Shown here: positions 37,316 to 45,937 of the stretch, piece after piece
How the letters are laid out: each line of letters opens with the position of its first letter
Numbering within the stretch: position 1 is the first letter of the stretch
DNA from: Maricaulaceae bacterium EIL42A08
Lineage (GTDB): Bacteria > Pseudomonadota > Alphaproteobacteria > Caulobacterales > Maricaulaceae
Reading direction: 5' to 3'
DNA length: 64,000 nucleotides
Assembly: GCA_024178355.1 (NCBI GenBank)
Contig: JAMZNZ010000002.1
Span: forward strand, 787,501-851,500
Made by a program: the position numbers and the translations under genes
Notes under the pieces: generated by a model
Told to the model about the DNA's origin: nothing
Databases searched by the model: none
Seen by the model: the letters and a program-made list of their open reading frames with translations, nothing else

Positions 37316-38455
37316 TTAGCTCAACAGATTATAGATCCCAAGCGCGATGGCTGTGCCGATGACATAGCCAAGGACGCCAGCCAGAACGCCCGGCGTGACA
37401 AGGTCTTTCCAGCCCTTGGCTGCAGCCAGCGCCGGTGCCGTGGTTGCGCCCAGGATTGCCGCGTTGGAGGCAATGATCATCTCCGGCAGGGACAGGCGGA
37501 AGAGCGAACCGGCCACCAGCATCACGGCGGCATGGATCGCAATCAGCACGGCAATGAACACCATGACCATCGGAGCCTGGGACAACAGATCTGGGATATT
37601 GGCACCAGCGGCGATCGCGCCAAAGAACAGGAAGGCCAGCACAACGCCCAGTTCAAACCCGCCGTGGAGCTTGGCCATCTGCTTGGGCAGCAGCGTTGCA
37701 GGGATCACGGCCAGAACGGTGATAAAGACATAGCGAAGCCCGCCCATGCCGGTCAGCTGGACCAGCCAGTCGGCAATCGCCACCACAGAGATCGCATAGG
37801 TCAGCGTCAGCGCCAGGCTGAGCGAGGTCGCGCGGCCGGAGCTGCCCTCCCCCGATTCCTCTACCGTACCGCCCGTGTGATCGCGGGCTACGAAGCGTTT
37901 GGCGATGAAAGCAAAGCCGGGAAGGATCGCCAGAACGCCCAAATAGGCCGCGCTTGCTAGGTGGTCGGCGGCCACGATGGCCGACACCAGCGCAGGCTCG
38001 TTTTCCGCCAGGCCCGTCTGTTCAATGAGCGGTGCAAAGTTGACCGAACCGCCGATATAGCTGGCCGTCAGCGAACCGGTCACGGCCGCGGAGACATCGC
38101 CCAGCGGGATCAGCATGAAGGCCAGCATGGCCCCGGCCACCGTACCTACGGTGCAGATCAGGAAAGCCCCTGTGACCCGCGTCGTTTCAAAGAAGATACG
38201 CCGCAGATCAGCCTTCATCAGGAAGAGCGGGATCAGCACCGGCACCGCGTAGGCGAACACGAAGTCATAGGCCGAGCTGTCGAACGGCATGATGCGCAGG
38301 TTTGAGGCGAGGATCGCCAGCAGGATCGTCCACACAGTACCGGTCAGTAGTGCGCCGATCCTGGTCTTTTCAAGCAGAAAGCCCGCAGCGGCGATACCCA
38401 CAAGCCCCGCCATAACGGCAAACGGCTGATCGGCGGGGATGAGTGAAAAGTCCAT
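37316..38455 (-). CDS. DUF819 (YjcL-like) membrane protein
   Basis: This 379-residue protein is made of about ten to eleven membrane helices and matches the DUF819 family. Family features include the segment SLTASYIGGSVNFAPLIEQTGL (about 128-149), AADHLASAAYLGVL and a C-terminal NAAILGATTAPALAAAKGWKDLVTPGVLAGVLGY block. Members are thought to be transporters; substrate unknown. A Shine-Dalgarno (AGGAG) precedes the ATG at suitable distance. Confidence 0.88.
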   Translation of the reverse strand: MDFSLIPADQPFAVMAGLVGIAAAGFLLEKTRIGALLTGTVWTILLAILASNLRIMPFDSSAYDFVFAYAVPVLIPLFLMKADLRRIFFETTRVTGAFLICTVGTVAGAMLAFMLIPLGDVSAAVTGSLTASYIGGSVNFAPLIEQTGLAENEPALVSAIVAADHLASAAYLGVLAILPGFAFIAKRFVARDHTGGTVEESGEGSSGRATSLSLALTLTYAISVVAIADWLVQLTGMGGLRYVFITVLAVIPATLLPKQMAKLHGGFELGVVLAFLFFGAIAAGANIPDLLSQAPMVMVFIAVLIAIHAAVMLVAGSLFRLSLPEMIIASNAAILGATTAPALAAAKGWKDLVTPGVLAGVLGYVIGTAIALGIYNLLS

Positions 38456-38543
38456 CGGGCGCTCCTGATTAAGGTCAGGCGCTAAGGGATAACGCCATCC
38501 GGCCCAAGCTCAACCCAAAAGCGGCGTTCTGTCGGGGCTGTGA

Positions 38544-38939
38544 TCAGCCGCAGATTGCCGCGTCCGCTTCGATCTCGACCAGAAAGTCGGGGTGAGCGAA
38601 CGCCCTGACCGCCAGCATGGTGGAAGCCGGTGGGCAGTCCTTGAACACCGCAAGGTGCGCCGCCCCCACGGCAGCTTGTGTCTCAGGGCTCATGTCGAGC
38701 GTGTAGACGCGGGTGCGTACCACGTCCTCAACGCTTGCCCCTGCTTCCCTCAACGCCGCGACGATGATCTCAAGCGCGCGAGCGGTCTGCGCCCCCACAT
38801 CACCCGGCGCGAACGGCTTGCCGTCCGCATCCACCGCCACGGTACCCGCCACAGCAACAAAGTTGCCGGAGCGAACCGCACGGCGATAGCCGACCTTGTT
38901 CTCCCAGGGGGCACCGGAAGTGATGCGTTGGACGGTCAC
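38544..38939 (-). CDS. RidA/YjgF-family protein
   Basis: This 131-residue protein belongs to the RidA family, whose members hydrolyse reactive enamine/imine intermediates. It contains RTRVYTLDM and the C-terminal ASTMLAVRAFAHPDFLVEIEADA, with the arginine used for substrate carboxylate binding in active members. It starts with GTG, which overlaps the TGA of the upstream M20 gene (GTGA), so translation is coupled. Pairing with an amidohydrolase suggests clean-up of enamine by-products of amino-acid breakdown. Confidence 0.9.
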   Translation of the reverse strand: MTVQRITSGAPWENKVGYRRAVRSGNFVAVAGTVAVDADGKPFAPGDVGAQTARALEIIVAALREAGASVEDVVRTRVYTLDMSPETQAAVGAAHLAVFKDCPPASTMLAVRAFAHPDFLVEIEADAAICG

Positions 38940-40270
38940 TGCGCCGCGCCCGGCACGCCGTTTTCAAACAGATCAAGCGCAATGGCGGTCATGCCTTCTG
39001 CGGCGACGCTGACCGAGCCTTCCGCATCGGGGTAGAAGAAGGGCGAGTGGTTAGCAGGCGGGGTTTGCCCGCGCGCCGCATACTCGTCCCAGACCTCCTG
39101 CGGGGAGCCACCCACCCAGAACATGAAGATCGGCACATCGTCCTCGGTCCGGCCATAGCGGGAGAAATCCTCCCCGCCGGTGACCGGGCTTGCGGTATCC
39201 ACCGCATCGCCAAAGCGCGCTTCCAGCACTGAGCCTGCGCGATTCGACAAAGCCGGATCGTTGTAGACCGCCGGGGTATAGACCTCATCGATCTCCATGC
39301 GTGGCATCAGATCGTCTGGCATGCCTGCGGCCATGGCGACTCCATTGGCGACACGCTCAATGCCTTCCAGAAGCTGGGCGCGCACCTCATCGGTGTAGGA
39401 GCGCACGGTGATCTGAAGATGGGCCTCATCAGAGATGATGTTGTGCTTGGTGCCGGAATTGAACGCGCCAACGGTCACCACACCGGTCTCAAACGGGGAA
39501 AGCTCGCGGCTGACCAGTGTTTGCAGGCCCATGACAACCTGCGCGCCCATGACCACCGGATCCTTGCCCAGATGCGGCGACGCCCCGTGGGAACCGACGC
39601 CGCGAATGTAAAGATCGACCGTATCCACATTGGCCATGGCAAAGCCTGGCACATAGCGGACCTGACCGGCGGGCATATAGCCCCAGGTGTGGTGGCTCAC
39701 GACAGCATCAGGCGTCGGGAAGCGCTCATACAGCCCGTCGCTGAGCATGGCGTAGGCCCCAAGCCCGACCTCCTCAGCCGGCTGGGCGATCAACACCAGC
39801 GTGCCCGACCAGGCATCACGATTATTGGCCATCCAGCGCGCCGACCCGACCAGCGCCGTCATATGGGTGTCGTGGGCACAGGCGTGCATGATGGGAAACT
39901 CATTGCCCATTCGGTCAGGACCCGTGGCCGTGGAGATATAATCGACCGGCGTGTCTTCGCGCATGGGAAGACCGTCCATGTCCGCACGCATCATGATGAC
40001 CGGGCCAGGACCGTTTTCCAGAACGCCCACAACGCCGGTGCGCCCCACCTCCTCGGTGACGTCATACCCGGCGGCGCGCAGCTCTGACGCCATGCGCGCA
40101 GCGGTTTCCACCTCCATGAAGCTCAGCTCCGGATTGGCGTGGAAATGCTCGTAGAGCCCCTGCAGGTGGGCATCCCAGTCGGTCTGCAGCGCCTCACCCA
40201 GATCATCCTGAGCGGTGGCAGCAAACGGCATCAGCGCAGCAACGGCGCAAGCAGTGAGAAAACGGCGCAT
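38936..40270 (-). CDS. Exported M20-family amidohydrolase
   Basis: This 444-residue protein has a signal peptide (MRRFLTACAVAALMPFAATAQ) and an M20D metallopeptidase/amidohydrolase fold. Metal-site motifs are MMRADMDGLPM, MHACAHDTHM (usual HACGHD, here Ala for Gly), QPAEEVGLGA, VVSHHTWG and TGGEDFSRYG. It would hydrolyse N-acyl amino acids, indole-acetyl-type conjugates or small peptides in the periplasm. GGGGAG precedes the start. It is coupled to the RidA gene downstream. Confidence 0.92.
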   Translation of the reverse strand: MRRFLTACAVAALMPFAATAQDDLGEALQTDWDAHLQGLYEHFHANPELSFMEVETAARMASELRAAGYDVTEEVGRTGVVGVLENGPGPVIMMRADMDGLPMREDTPVDYISTATGPDRMGNEFPIMHACAHDTHMTALVGSARWMANNRDAWSGTLVLIAQPAEEVGLGAYAMLSDGLYERFPTPDAVVSHHTWGYMPAGQVRYVPGFAMANVDTVDLYIRGVGSHGASPHLGKDPVVMGAQVVMGLQTLVSRELSPFETGVVTVGAFNSGTKHNIISDEAHLQITVRSYTDEVRAQLLEGIERVANGVAMAAGMPDDLMPRMEIDEVYTPAVYNDPALSNRAGSVLEARFGDAVDTASPVTGGEDFSRYGRTEDDVPIFMFWVGGSPQEVWDEYAARGQTPPANHSPFFYPDAEGSVSVAAEGMTAIALDLFENGVPGAAQ

Positions 40271-40339
40271 GACAAAACTCCCCGATAAATTATGGGGCGC
40301 ATTGCAGAGCTAATTGTCCGGGTTGGTCAACGTTATAAA

Positions 40340-40831
40340 CTAACCAAACAGCGCATCGACTTCAGCCTGGTCGGCGGCGCTTTCGTCAACGCCTTCGCCT
40401 TCGATGCGGCCATGAACGGCGGCGCGGGCAGCGGCCAGCAGCGGAGCAATATCGGTGGCGGCGAGCATGACAGCGCCAGCGACGTCTTCAGCACGCAGCT
40501 TGTCCTGGGCCTCTTCCAGCGCATCATCGAGCGCCGCAACGATCGTTTCAAAGTGGGCTTTCAGCGCATGGGGCGATGCCGCATAGGCCGCAATCACCGT
40601 CTCTGCGCCCGCATAGCCGGTGCGCGTGAAGTGCTCTTCATAGGGGCAAGGCCGCCAGTCGAGAATCTCTTCAGCCATTTCCGGCATATCACCAATCATC
40701 TCAAGAAGCATCACCACTTCATTGAAATGATTAAGATAGTCGGTCGCGAGGCCACTTTCAGGATGGACATTGGCAGCCGCCAATGCCTCTGCGCTCAACG
40801 CGCCTTCTCCCAAAACCAGACCTTCGGTCAT
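40340..40831 (-). CDS. Helical protein of unknown function with C-terminal AEVDALFG
   Basis: The 163 residues are predicted mostly helical, with a conserved-looking middle (LNHFNEVVMLLEMIGDMPEMAEEILDWRP) and a second Ala/Glu-rich helical half. The last residues DQAEVDALFG resemble the short SQxEIDALF motif found in chemotaxis and flagellar switch proteins; the link is only suggestive. I prefer the ATG at 40831, which has GGGGAG 4 bases upstream; the open frame runs much further into metG. It follows metG by 73 bases. Confidence 0.75.
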   Translation of the reverse strand: MTEGLVLGEGALSAEALAAANVHPESGLATDYLNHFNEVVMLLEMIGDMPEMAEEILDWRPCPYEEHFTRTGYAGAETVIAAYAASPHALKAHFETIVAALDDALEEAQDKLRAEDVAGAVMLAATDIAPLLAAARAAVHGRIEGEGVDESAADQAEVDALFG

Positions 40832-40904
40832 GCCGCTCCCCATTCTTGAGACCGGGACCATCGCCCAACAGGGTTGATGAAGCGCTAACCGTATGGGGTT
40901 GATG

Positions 40905-42614
40905 TCAGTCTGCCCCGCCGAAGCGTTCAGTCCACTCGGCAACCCGGTCATCATCGACCTTGGCAAACAGCACGTCGGGCACGGTGAAGGCCAGGCCGCG
41001 TGGCAGGGCGTCGAGCAGGTCTGCGCCCTTGCCAGTCGGCCATGTGCGGTTCTCGTCAGGAACGCCGATGGCATCAAGGATCGTCTTGGCGGCCGTCGGG
41101 ATAACCGGCTGAGCTACGATGGCCGACAGGGCAATCAGGTTGATCCCTGTGCGCACGCCCACGGCCGCCTTGTCCTTGTCAGTTTTAAAATGCGACCAGG
41201 GTTCAGCGCGGGTGAGATACTCATTACCTGCCGCCCATAGCGCGCGGGTTTCAGCGGCCGCCTTGCGGAAATCCATGACGTCGTAATGCTCAGCGATAGC
41301 TTTGAGACGAGCATCCACTTCACCGGCCAGCCAGGCTTCGTGTTCACCGGGCTCACCGCCGTCAGGCACCACGCCGTCAAAGCGCGACGTGGCAAACTTC
41401 AGAACGCGATTGACCATATTGCCCAGCACGTTGGCCAGATCGGTATTGATCGCGCCCTGGAAGTGTTCCCACGTGAACTGGGCGTCTGCACCCTCCGGCG
41501 CATAGGCGGTCAGATACCAGCGCCAGTAGTCCGCCGGTAGCAGCTCAAGCGCCTGATCCATGAAGACGCCGCGCTTGTTGGAGGTGGAGAATTTGCCCCC
41601 ATACCAGTTCAGCCAGTTAAAGGCTTTCAGCTTGTCGACGGTTTTCCACGGCTCTTCACTGCCCAGCAGCGTCGCCGGGAAGCTGACGGTGTGGAAGGCG
41701 ACATTGTCCTTGCCCATGAACTGGACATAAGAAACATCGTCCGCGCCCTTGTCGGTGCGCCACCAGCGCTGCCAGTCCTCGCCGGTTTTTTCCGCCCACT
41801 CACGCGTTGCGGAGATATAGCCGATGGGCGCATCAAACCAGACATAGAAGACCTTGTTTTCAAAGCCTTCGCGCGGCTTGCCATCTTTGGTGACCGGCAC
41901 GCCCCATTTCAGGTCGCGCGTAATCGTGCGGTCGCGCAGCCCCTCATCCAGCCACTTGTTGGCGATGGATTTGGCCAGCGGCGGCCAGTCGGTTGACGCA
42001 TTGACCCACTCGCGCAGGCGCTCTTCGACCACCGTCTGTTTCAGACGCAGGTGGCGGGTATCGCGCACTTCCAGATTCTTCGAGCCGGAGACAGCCGAAT
42101 AGGGATCGATCAGATCAATCGGGTCGAGAAGCTTGGAGCAGTTGTCACACTGGTCGCCACGCGCCTTCTCAAATCCGCAATTGGGGCATGTGCCCTCCAC
42201 ATAGCGGTCCGGCAGGAAGCGGTCGTCATCGATGGAGAAAACCTGCTGCTCGGTGACTTCCTCAATCAGGCCCTTGGCTTCCAGGACTTCGGCAAAATGC
42301 TGGGTCAGCTCGGCGTTTGCCGCTGAAGAGGTGCGTCCGAAATGATCCCAGGCAAGGCCGTAGCGCTCGCCAAGGTCTTTCTGGATCTCGTGCTGCTCAT
42401 CACAATAGGTGCGCACGTCCTGCCCCGCAGCCGCGGCGGCGAGTTCTGCCGGCGTGCCGTGCTCGTCGGTGGCGCAAATGCTCAGCACTTCATGGCCACG
42501 CAGGCGCTGGAAGCGGGCATAGACATCAGCTGGCAGCATGGACCCGGCCAGATTGCCGAGATGCTTGACGCCGTTGATATAGGGCAGTGCGCTGGTGATG
42601 AGAATGCGGGCCAT
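40905..42614 (-). CDS. metG: Methionyl-tRNA synthetase
   Basis: This 569-residue class I enzyme charges tRNA-Met with methionine. It has the start [21 protein letters not shown] with a HIGH-like HLGN, a zinc knuckle [17 protein letters not shown] (about 143-159), and a KMSKS-loop equivalent reading KFSTSNKRG, an atypical version. No C-terminal tRNA-binding (EMAP) domain is present, so it is the short form. An AGGTG ribosome site precedes the ATG. Confidence 0.95.
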   Translation of the reverse strand: MARILITSALPYINGVKHLGNLAGSMLPADVYARFQRLRGHEVLSICATDEHGTPAELAAAAAGQDVRTYCDEQHEIQKDLGERYGLAWDHFGRTSSAANAELTQHFAEVLEAKGLIEEVTEQQVFSIDDDRFLPDRYVEGTCPNCGFEKARGDQCDNCSKLLDPIDLIDPYSAVSGSKNLEVRDTRHLRLKQTVVEERLREWVNASTDWPPLAKSIANKWLDEGLRDRTITRDLKWGVPVTKDGKPREGFENKVFYVWFDAPIGYISATREWAEKTGEDWQRWWRTDKGADDVSYVQFMGKDNVAFHTVSFPATLLGSEEPWKTVDKLKAFNWLNWYGGKFSTSNKRGVFMDQALELLPADYWRWYLTAYAPEGADAQFTWEHFQGAINTDLANVLGNMVNRVLKFATSRFDGVVPDGGEPGEHEAWLAGEVDARLKAIAEHYDVMDFRKAAAETRALWAAGNEYLTRAEPWSHFKTDKDKAAVGVRTGINLIALSAIVAQPVIPTAAKTILDAIGVPDENRTWPTGKGADLLDALPRGLAFTVPDVLFAKVDDDRVAEWTERFGGAD

Positions 42615-42686
42615 GAAACACCTGTCAGTTGGGCTTGCGCGCAGACATAGCCCCCGCCCTCGCCCGTGTCATCCCGCAGGTGTGTG

Positions 42687-43903
42687 TCAGGACTTGATTG
42701 TATCCGGCTCAAGGTCGGTCGGGGCCCAGCGCCGCGCCATCGACTTGCCAAGCAATATGTTGGCGTAGCTGCCAAGCGTAGGGGCAGGATCCCTCAGGTC
42801 GAGGCTGAGATGACAGGGCGAAAAGACTTCGTACATCGCGGCCGCGAGCAGACGTGCGCATCCCGCCCAGCCGACCTGTCCTGACCGGCGCGCCTTCAGC
42901 GCCCCGGATATCGCACCTTTGGTCCAGGCATAGCGCACCCCGTGCCGGGTTGCCCACGGATCAGCAAGGCCAGCCACCGCATTGCCCATAGGCAGCTCAA
43001 TCGACAGCTGCGACAGGGGCAAGCCGCAGGCCTCCGCAATCTTGAAGTTACCGCCCAGGCGCGGATTGATCTCCAGAAAGCTCAGCGAGGACCGATCTGC
43101 TGACTGCATGAACTGTGCACAACCAACGCCGTGATAATCTAAGTGGTCGATCAGGGTCTCCACCGCATCTCGCAACGCCGAAGAGGCTTCGATGGAGCGA
43201 CCGGCCACGGCATAGCCCGTGCCATCAATCGCATCGGTGCGCGTTACCTCTACCGGGACAGCGCCCAGAAGCGCGCCCTTTTGTGCTGCGAAATAGACAT
43301 TCACGCGCGGCCCATTCACGAAGCGCTGTACACACAAAGTGCGGTGGTCACTGGGCCAGGCGGTAAAGGCCGCCCGCACCTCCACAGGATCGTCGAACCG
43401 CAGGGCTTTGTGGCCCAGCACATAGGCGGCGGAATCGGTTGGCTTGATGATCAGCGGCCCACTAATGTCTTCAACGGCGGCCAGCAAAGCGTCCACCGAT
43501 GACACAATGCGCCGCGGGGCGAGTGGAACGCCGGCGACATCACACGCATCAAACAGCGCCGCCTTGTCCGCACAGGCCGCGACCACCGTGCTGTCAGGCA
43601 TGGCCAGTCCTGCATGGAGACGCAAGCGATCGTGCTGCGCGGCGACCAGACGCGTTGCGACCTCGCTATCCGGTAGCAGGATATCCACCTCATGGCGTCC
43701 AAGTGCCGGAATAATCGCCTTCAAAGCGGCTTCGGGATGCTCATCCAGCGGCGCATGGGCACCATCTGATCGACATGGCGCGACAGGAAGAGGTAGGGAT
43801 CAGGCTCGTCCATCCCTGCGATAATCCGGTGCCCCGCGCGCGACAACGACCGCGCCAGCGTCAGGCTCGCCCTGAGATTACCGAGCAGGAATATGGTTGC
43901 CAT
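42687..43903 (-). pseudogene. ATP-grasp family protein, frameshifted
   Basis: The ATG at 43903, with GGGGAGG upstream, begins MATIFLLGNLRASLTLARSL, a pre-ATP-grasp fold, and runs to VDQMVPM before leaving frame. The other part continues in a second frame as APLDEHPEAALKAIIPALGR and on through an ATP-grasp domain (GPLIIKPTDSAAYVLG, FLEINPRLGGN with the metal ligands) to the stop at 42687. One missing base near 43753-43757 joins both parts into a protein of about 405 residues. ATP-grasp enzymes ligate a carboxylate to an amine or thiol; the substrate is unknown. A real pseudogene, a sequencing error or programmed -1 shifting are the options. Confidence 0.75.
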
Positions 43904-44024
43904 GTGAAGACCCTCCCCAGGCCTCACCCGACAACGAAGCAAGGAATACGCCAGACGTGTGCAACCGGACTGAAACGCGACGCTTGGCGAGGCGCGCCAC
44001 ATCGCGTATGTGTCCCGATAGAAA

Positions 44025-44100
44025 GCCGGTTTAGCTCAGCTGGTAGAGCAGTGGTTTTGTAAACCGAAGGTCGGGGGTTCGAGTCCCTCAACCGGCACCA
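44025..44100 (+). tRNA. tRNA-Thr (UGU)
   Basis: The plus strand folds into a cloverleaf: acceptor GCCGGTT/AACCGGC, D arm GCTCAGCTGGTAGAGC, anticodon loop TTTGTAA giving TGT, T arm GGGGGTTCGAGTCCCTC, discriminator A and encoded CCA. It is the only plus-strand tRNA in the window. Confidence 0.97.
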
Positions 44101-44140
44101 TTTTTCTTTGTTCTCCTTCGCGTCCGCTTAGTCGATCCTC

Positions 44141-44159
44141 CCCCGGATCAAGTCCGGGG
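44141..44159. repeat. Palindromic repeat cccggat/atccggg, copy 2
   Basis: CCCCGGATCAAGTCCGGGG is a palindrome related to the one at 31876-31892. It lies 40 bases after tRNA-Thr within a 230-base gap filled by repeat elements. Confidence 0.6.
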
Positions 44160-44164
44160 TGGGG

Positions 44165-44184
44165 GCGGCTGTTCGCCTTGCGAG
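44165..44184 (-). repeat. Dispersed intergenic repeat, copy 3 (inverted)
   Basis: This is the exact reverse complement of the 20-base core at 27217-27236 and 31951-31970. It lies between the palindromic repeat and the cccggacgcg-type repeat, giving the same set of elements as the 31790-31970 gap in altered order. Confidence 0.7.
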
Positions 44185-44223
44185 CGCTCCGCGCTCGGGC
44201 TGCCGAATTCTGAATTGCGACGC

Positions 44224-44253
44224 CTGTCATCCCGGACGCGGAGCGATCCGAGA
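44224..44253 (+). repeat. Dispersed GC-rich repeat (cccggacgcg type), copy 2
   Basis: The segment tgtcatcccggacgcggagcgatccgaga matches the element at 31791-31820 with small changes. It ends the repeat cluster that follows tRNA-Thr; after it, base composition turns AT-richer. Confidence 0.55.
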
Positions 44254-44331
44254 CCTTCGGCATCCGCACACAAAAACTGTAGGCCCTAAAGCAAGTCTGC
44301 GGCGGTACCGTGACGATGATATTCAGTGAAA

Positions 44332-45045
44332 CTATACCGACCCAACGACACCGTCAGCTGAAGCGGGCGAAACCGACTGCCGTCTTTCCTCGACTTCGCC
44401 AGGCATCTCATACAGGTAAATTAGGAGATAGCGCGTGTAACCATGAAGAGCGTTTGCCTCACTATTCCCAAGTGAATGATCTGCCAAGGGATCATCATGT
44501 GCGGCACTATTTCCTCCAAGCCTCAGCTCTGTCGCCCAATCATAGAGCGTTTCAGGGATTAGATGTCGGTCCTTAAGATCTTCAATTTTGGCATAAAGAT
44601 TACGCCCCTGCCCGCCTCTGTCATTCACGGACAATTCAAGCACCTTTCTAAAGGTCATCGAAGCAGGCAACCAGCCACCAGCATTTAGTGCCCGCACGGC
44701 TTGACCATAGGTATCGGCGATCAGTTGTGGAGTGTGTTTTGGTGCGTCGGTAGAACGAGGCTGAGGATACACTTTTACAGGTTCTATCTCTCCTGTGATC
44801 CCTTTCCAAAGCGCTCCATCTATGTTGTCAGTCTGCGCAGCGTAGCTTCTAGGCGGTATCGGGTGTTCGAAGTCCATAAATGTAAAGTCGCCACACTTCC
44901 GGCATTTAACGAGCGCGCGACCTAAGGTATGTTGGTTTGGGTCCATCTGGTCACTAGAGGTCTGGCAAAGATATACGACAGTTGCTCCGACATTATGAGT
45001 ACCACAGCGAGCGCAATCGATATTGATTTCGATTTTCGAAGGCAT
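44332..45045 (-). CDS. DUF4145 protein with N-terminal zinc ribbon
   Basis: This 237-residue protein starts with a four-cysteine ribbon (C11-x2-C14 and C48-x2-C51: CARCG, CRKCG). Residues about 110-220 match DUF4145 (ADTYGQAVRALNAGGWLPASMTFRKVLELSV … LRLGGNSAAHDDP), a helical domain often found alone or fused to nucleases and defence-type proteins. Function unknown. Its DNA is AT-richer than its neighbours, which suggests acquisition by transfer. Confidence 0.82.
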   Translation of the reverse strand: MPSKIEINIDCARCGTHNVGATVVYLCQTSSDQMDPNQHTLGRALVKCRKCGDFTFMDFEHPIPPRSYAAQTDNIDGALWKGITGEIEPVKVYPQPRSTDAPKHTPQLIADTYGQAVRALNAGGWLPASMTFRKVLELSVNDRGGQGRNLYAKIEDLKDRHLIPETLYDWATELRLGGNSAAHDDPLADHSLGNSEANALHGYTRYLLIYLYEMPGEVEERRQSVSPASADGVVGSV

Positions 45046-45360
45046 AATTAAATCTCTATCGAGCGACTTCTATTAAATAATTCTGAGATGCTGGTTTGTG
45101 CACTAATGCAAAGCACGGCGCGATTCAAAGTTGAAGCAAATGCAACATCGTCAGATGATATTAGGCTGAGCTTAACCGGTAAAGTTGCAAGCGCACTAAT
45201 TTCACCCTGTGAAACAAGTATAATACTGTCATCAGCTGATCGGTCTGTAATTCCAATCTGCCTCCTGCCACAAATTTTCCTGAAACGTCAGACTTACATC
45301 CAGGTGCCAAGCAAGGTGTGTCGAAGCATGCGCGTACCCGCTATTTAACTGGCACCTACT
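45046..45360. other. AT-rich gap without a supported gene
   Basis: This 315-base stretch lies between the two zinc-ribbon genes. A plus-strand open frame (45088-45348, 86 codons) is present but lacks a ribosome binding site and any recognisable domain, so I do not call it. Upstream signals for the DUF4145 gene should lie here. Confidence 0.4.
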
Positions 45361-45555
45361 TCAAAACCGTATGCCTAGTTTCTCTCCAATCTTCTTCAGC
45401 TGGGCTGAAGTGTCGAAGAAATTCGTGACGCTGAGAATTGCATTACAGGATTTGCAACAAATCGCATTCATCTTGAACTGTGATTGTGTCGGCTCAATGG
45501 TTACAATCTTAGTCCCGATAGTGCTCTCGCAAAACCCGCACTTCGCTCCAATCAT
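45361..45555 (-). CDS. Small zinc-ribbon protein (64 residues)
   Basis: This 64-residue protein has two CxxC pairs (C6-GF-C9 and C34-KS-C37), which suggests a zinc ribbon, followed by a short basic helix (AQLKKIGEKLGIRF). GGAGGAATCT directly upstream of the ATG is a strong ribosome site, so the frame is probably real. No family is recognised. It is on the same strand as the DUF4145 protein and in the same AT-rich patch. Confidence 0.65.
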   Translation of the reverse strand: MIGAKCGFCESTIGTKIVTIEPTQSQFKMNAICCKSCNAILSVTNFFDTSAQLKKIGEKLGIRF

Positions 45556-45937
45556 AGATTCCTCCGTTCATTAGCTAGGACGTATTCTCATACGCGAGTG
45601 CTTTAAGCACAACCATAAAATAAGCTGCGGCCCTAGTTTTCACCTACAGCCTAGCAGCCGCCTCGCCTATTAAAATGGAAAACGGTAGTATTGCCGACGA
45701 AATTCGTGTGTGGTGGTTCTTAAACGCCCTCGGTCACCAATTTTCCCGTACTACCTCCCATACGGTCGACCTTGCGAGCCCGTTGGGCTCGTAGAGTTGC
45801 ACTATTCACCTCGTCCCTGTCATGGGCCGGTTTATTTAAGGCCACCCATGCCGGTTGGGTGAAAACGAGCTGCAAGGTTACAGAAAGTATCCCCCGGACA
45901 AGCCGTGGGATGACAGGCGGGTTGGAGTGGCGGCACC
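45556..45937. other. Gap between the small zinc-ribbon gene and the HlyD gene
   Basis: This 382-base stretch holds no convincing gene. Two short inverted repeats just upstream of the zinc-ribbon gene, CGTATTCTCATACG (45581-45594) and GTGCTTTAAGCAC (45598-45610), could be operators. Near 45890-45915 is a decayed copy of the CCCGGAtcAAg-type repeat. Confidence 0.4.

Noticed and set aside
44025-44100. tRNA-Thr 3' end as an attachment site of an integrated element
   Set aside because: I found no second copy of the tRNA 3' end in the following 2 kb and no integrase gene.
45088-45348. An 86-codon plus-strand frame in the AT-rich patch
   Set aside because: No ribosome binding site, no domain and no coding-like pattern; treated as chance.
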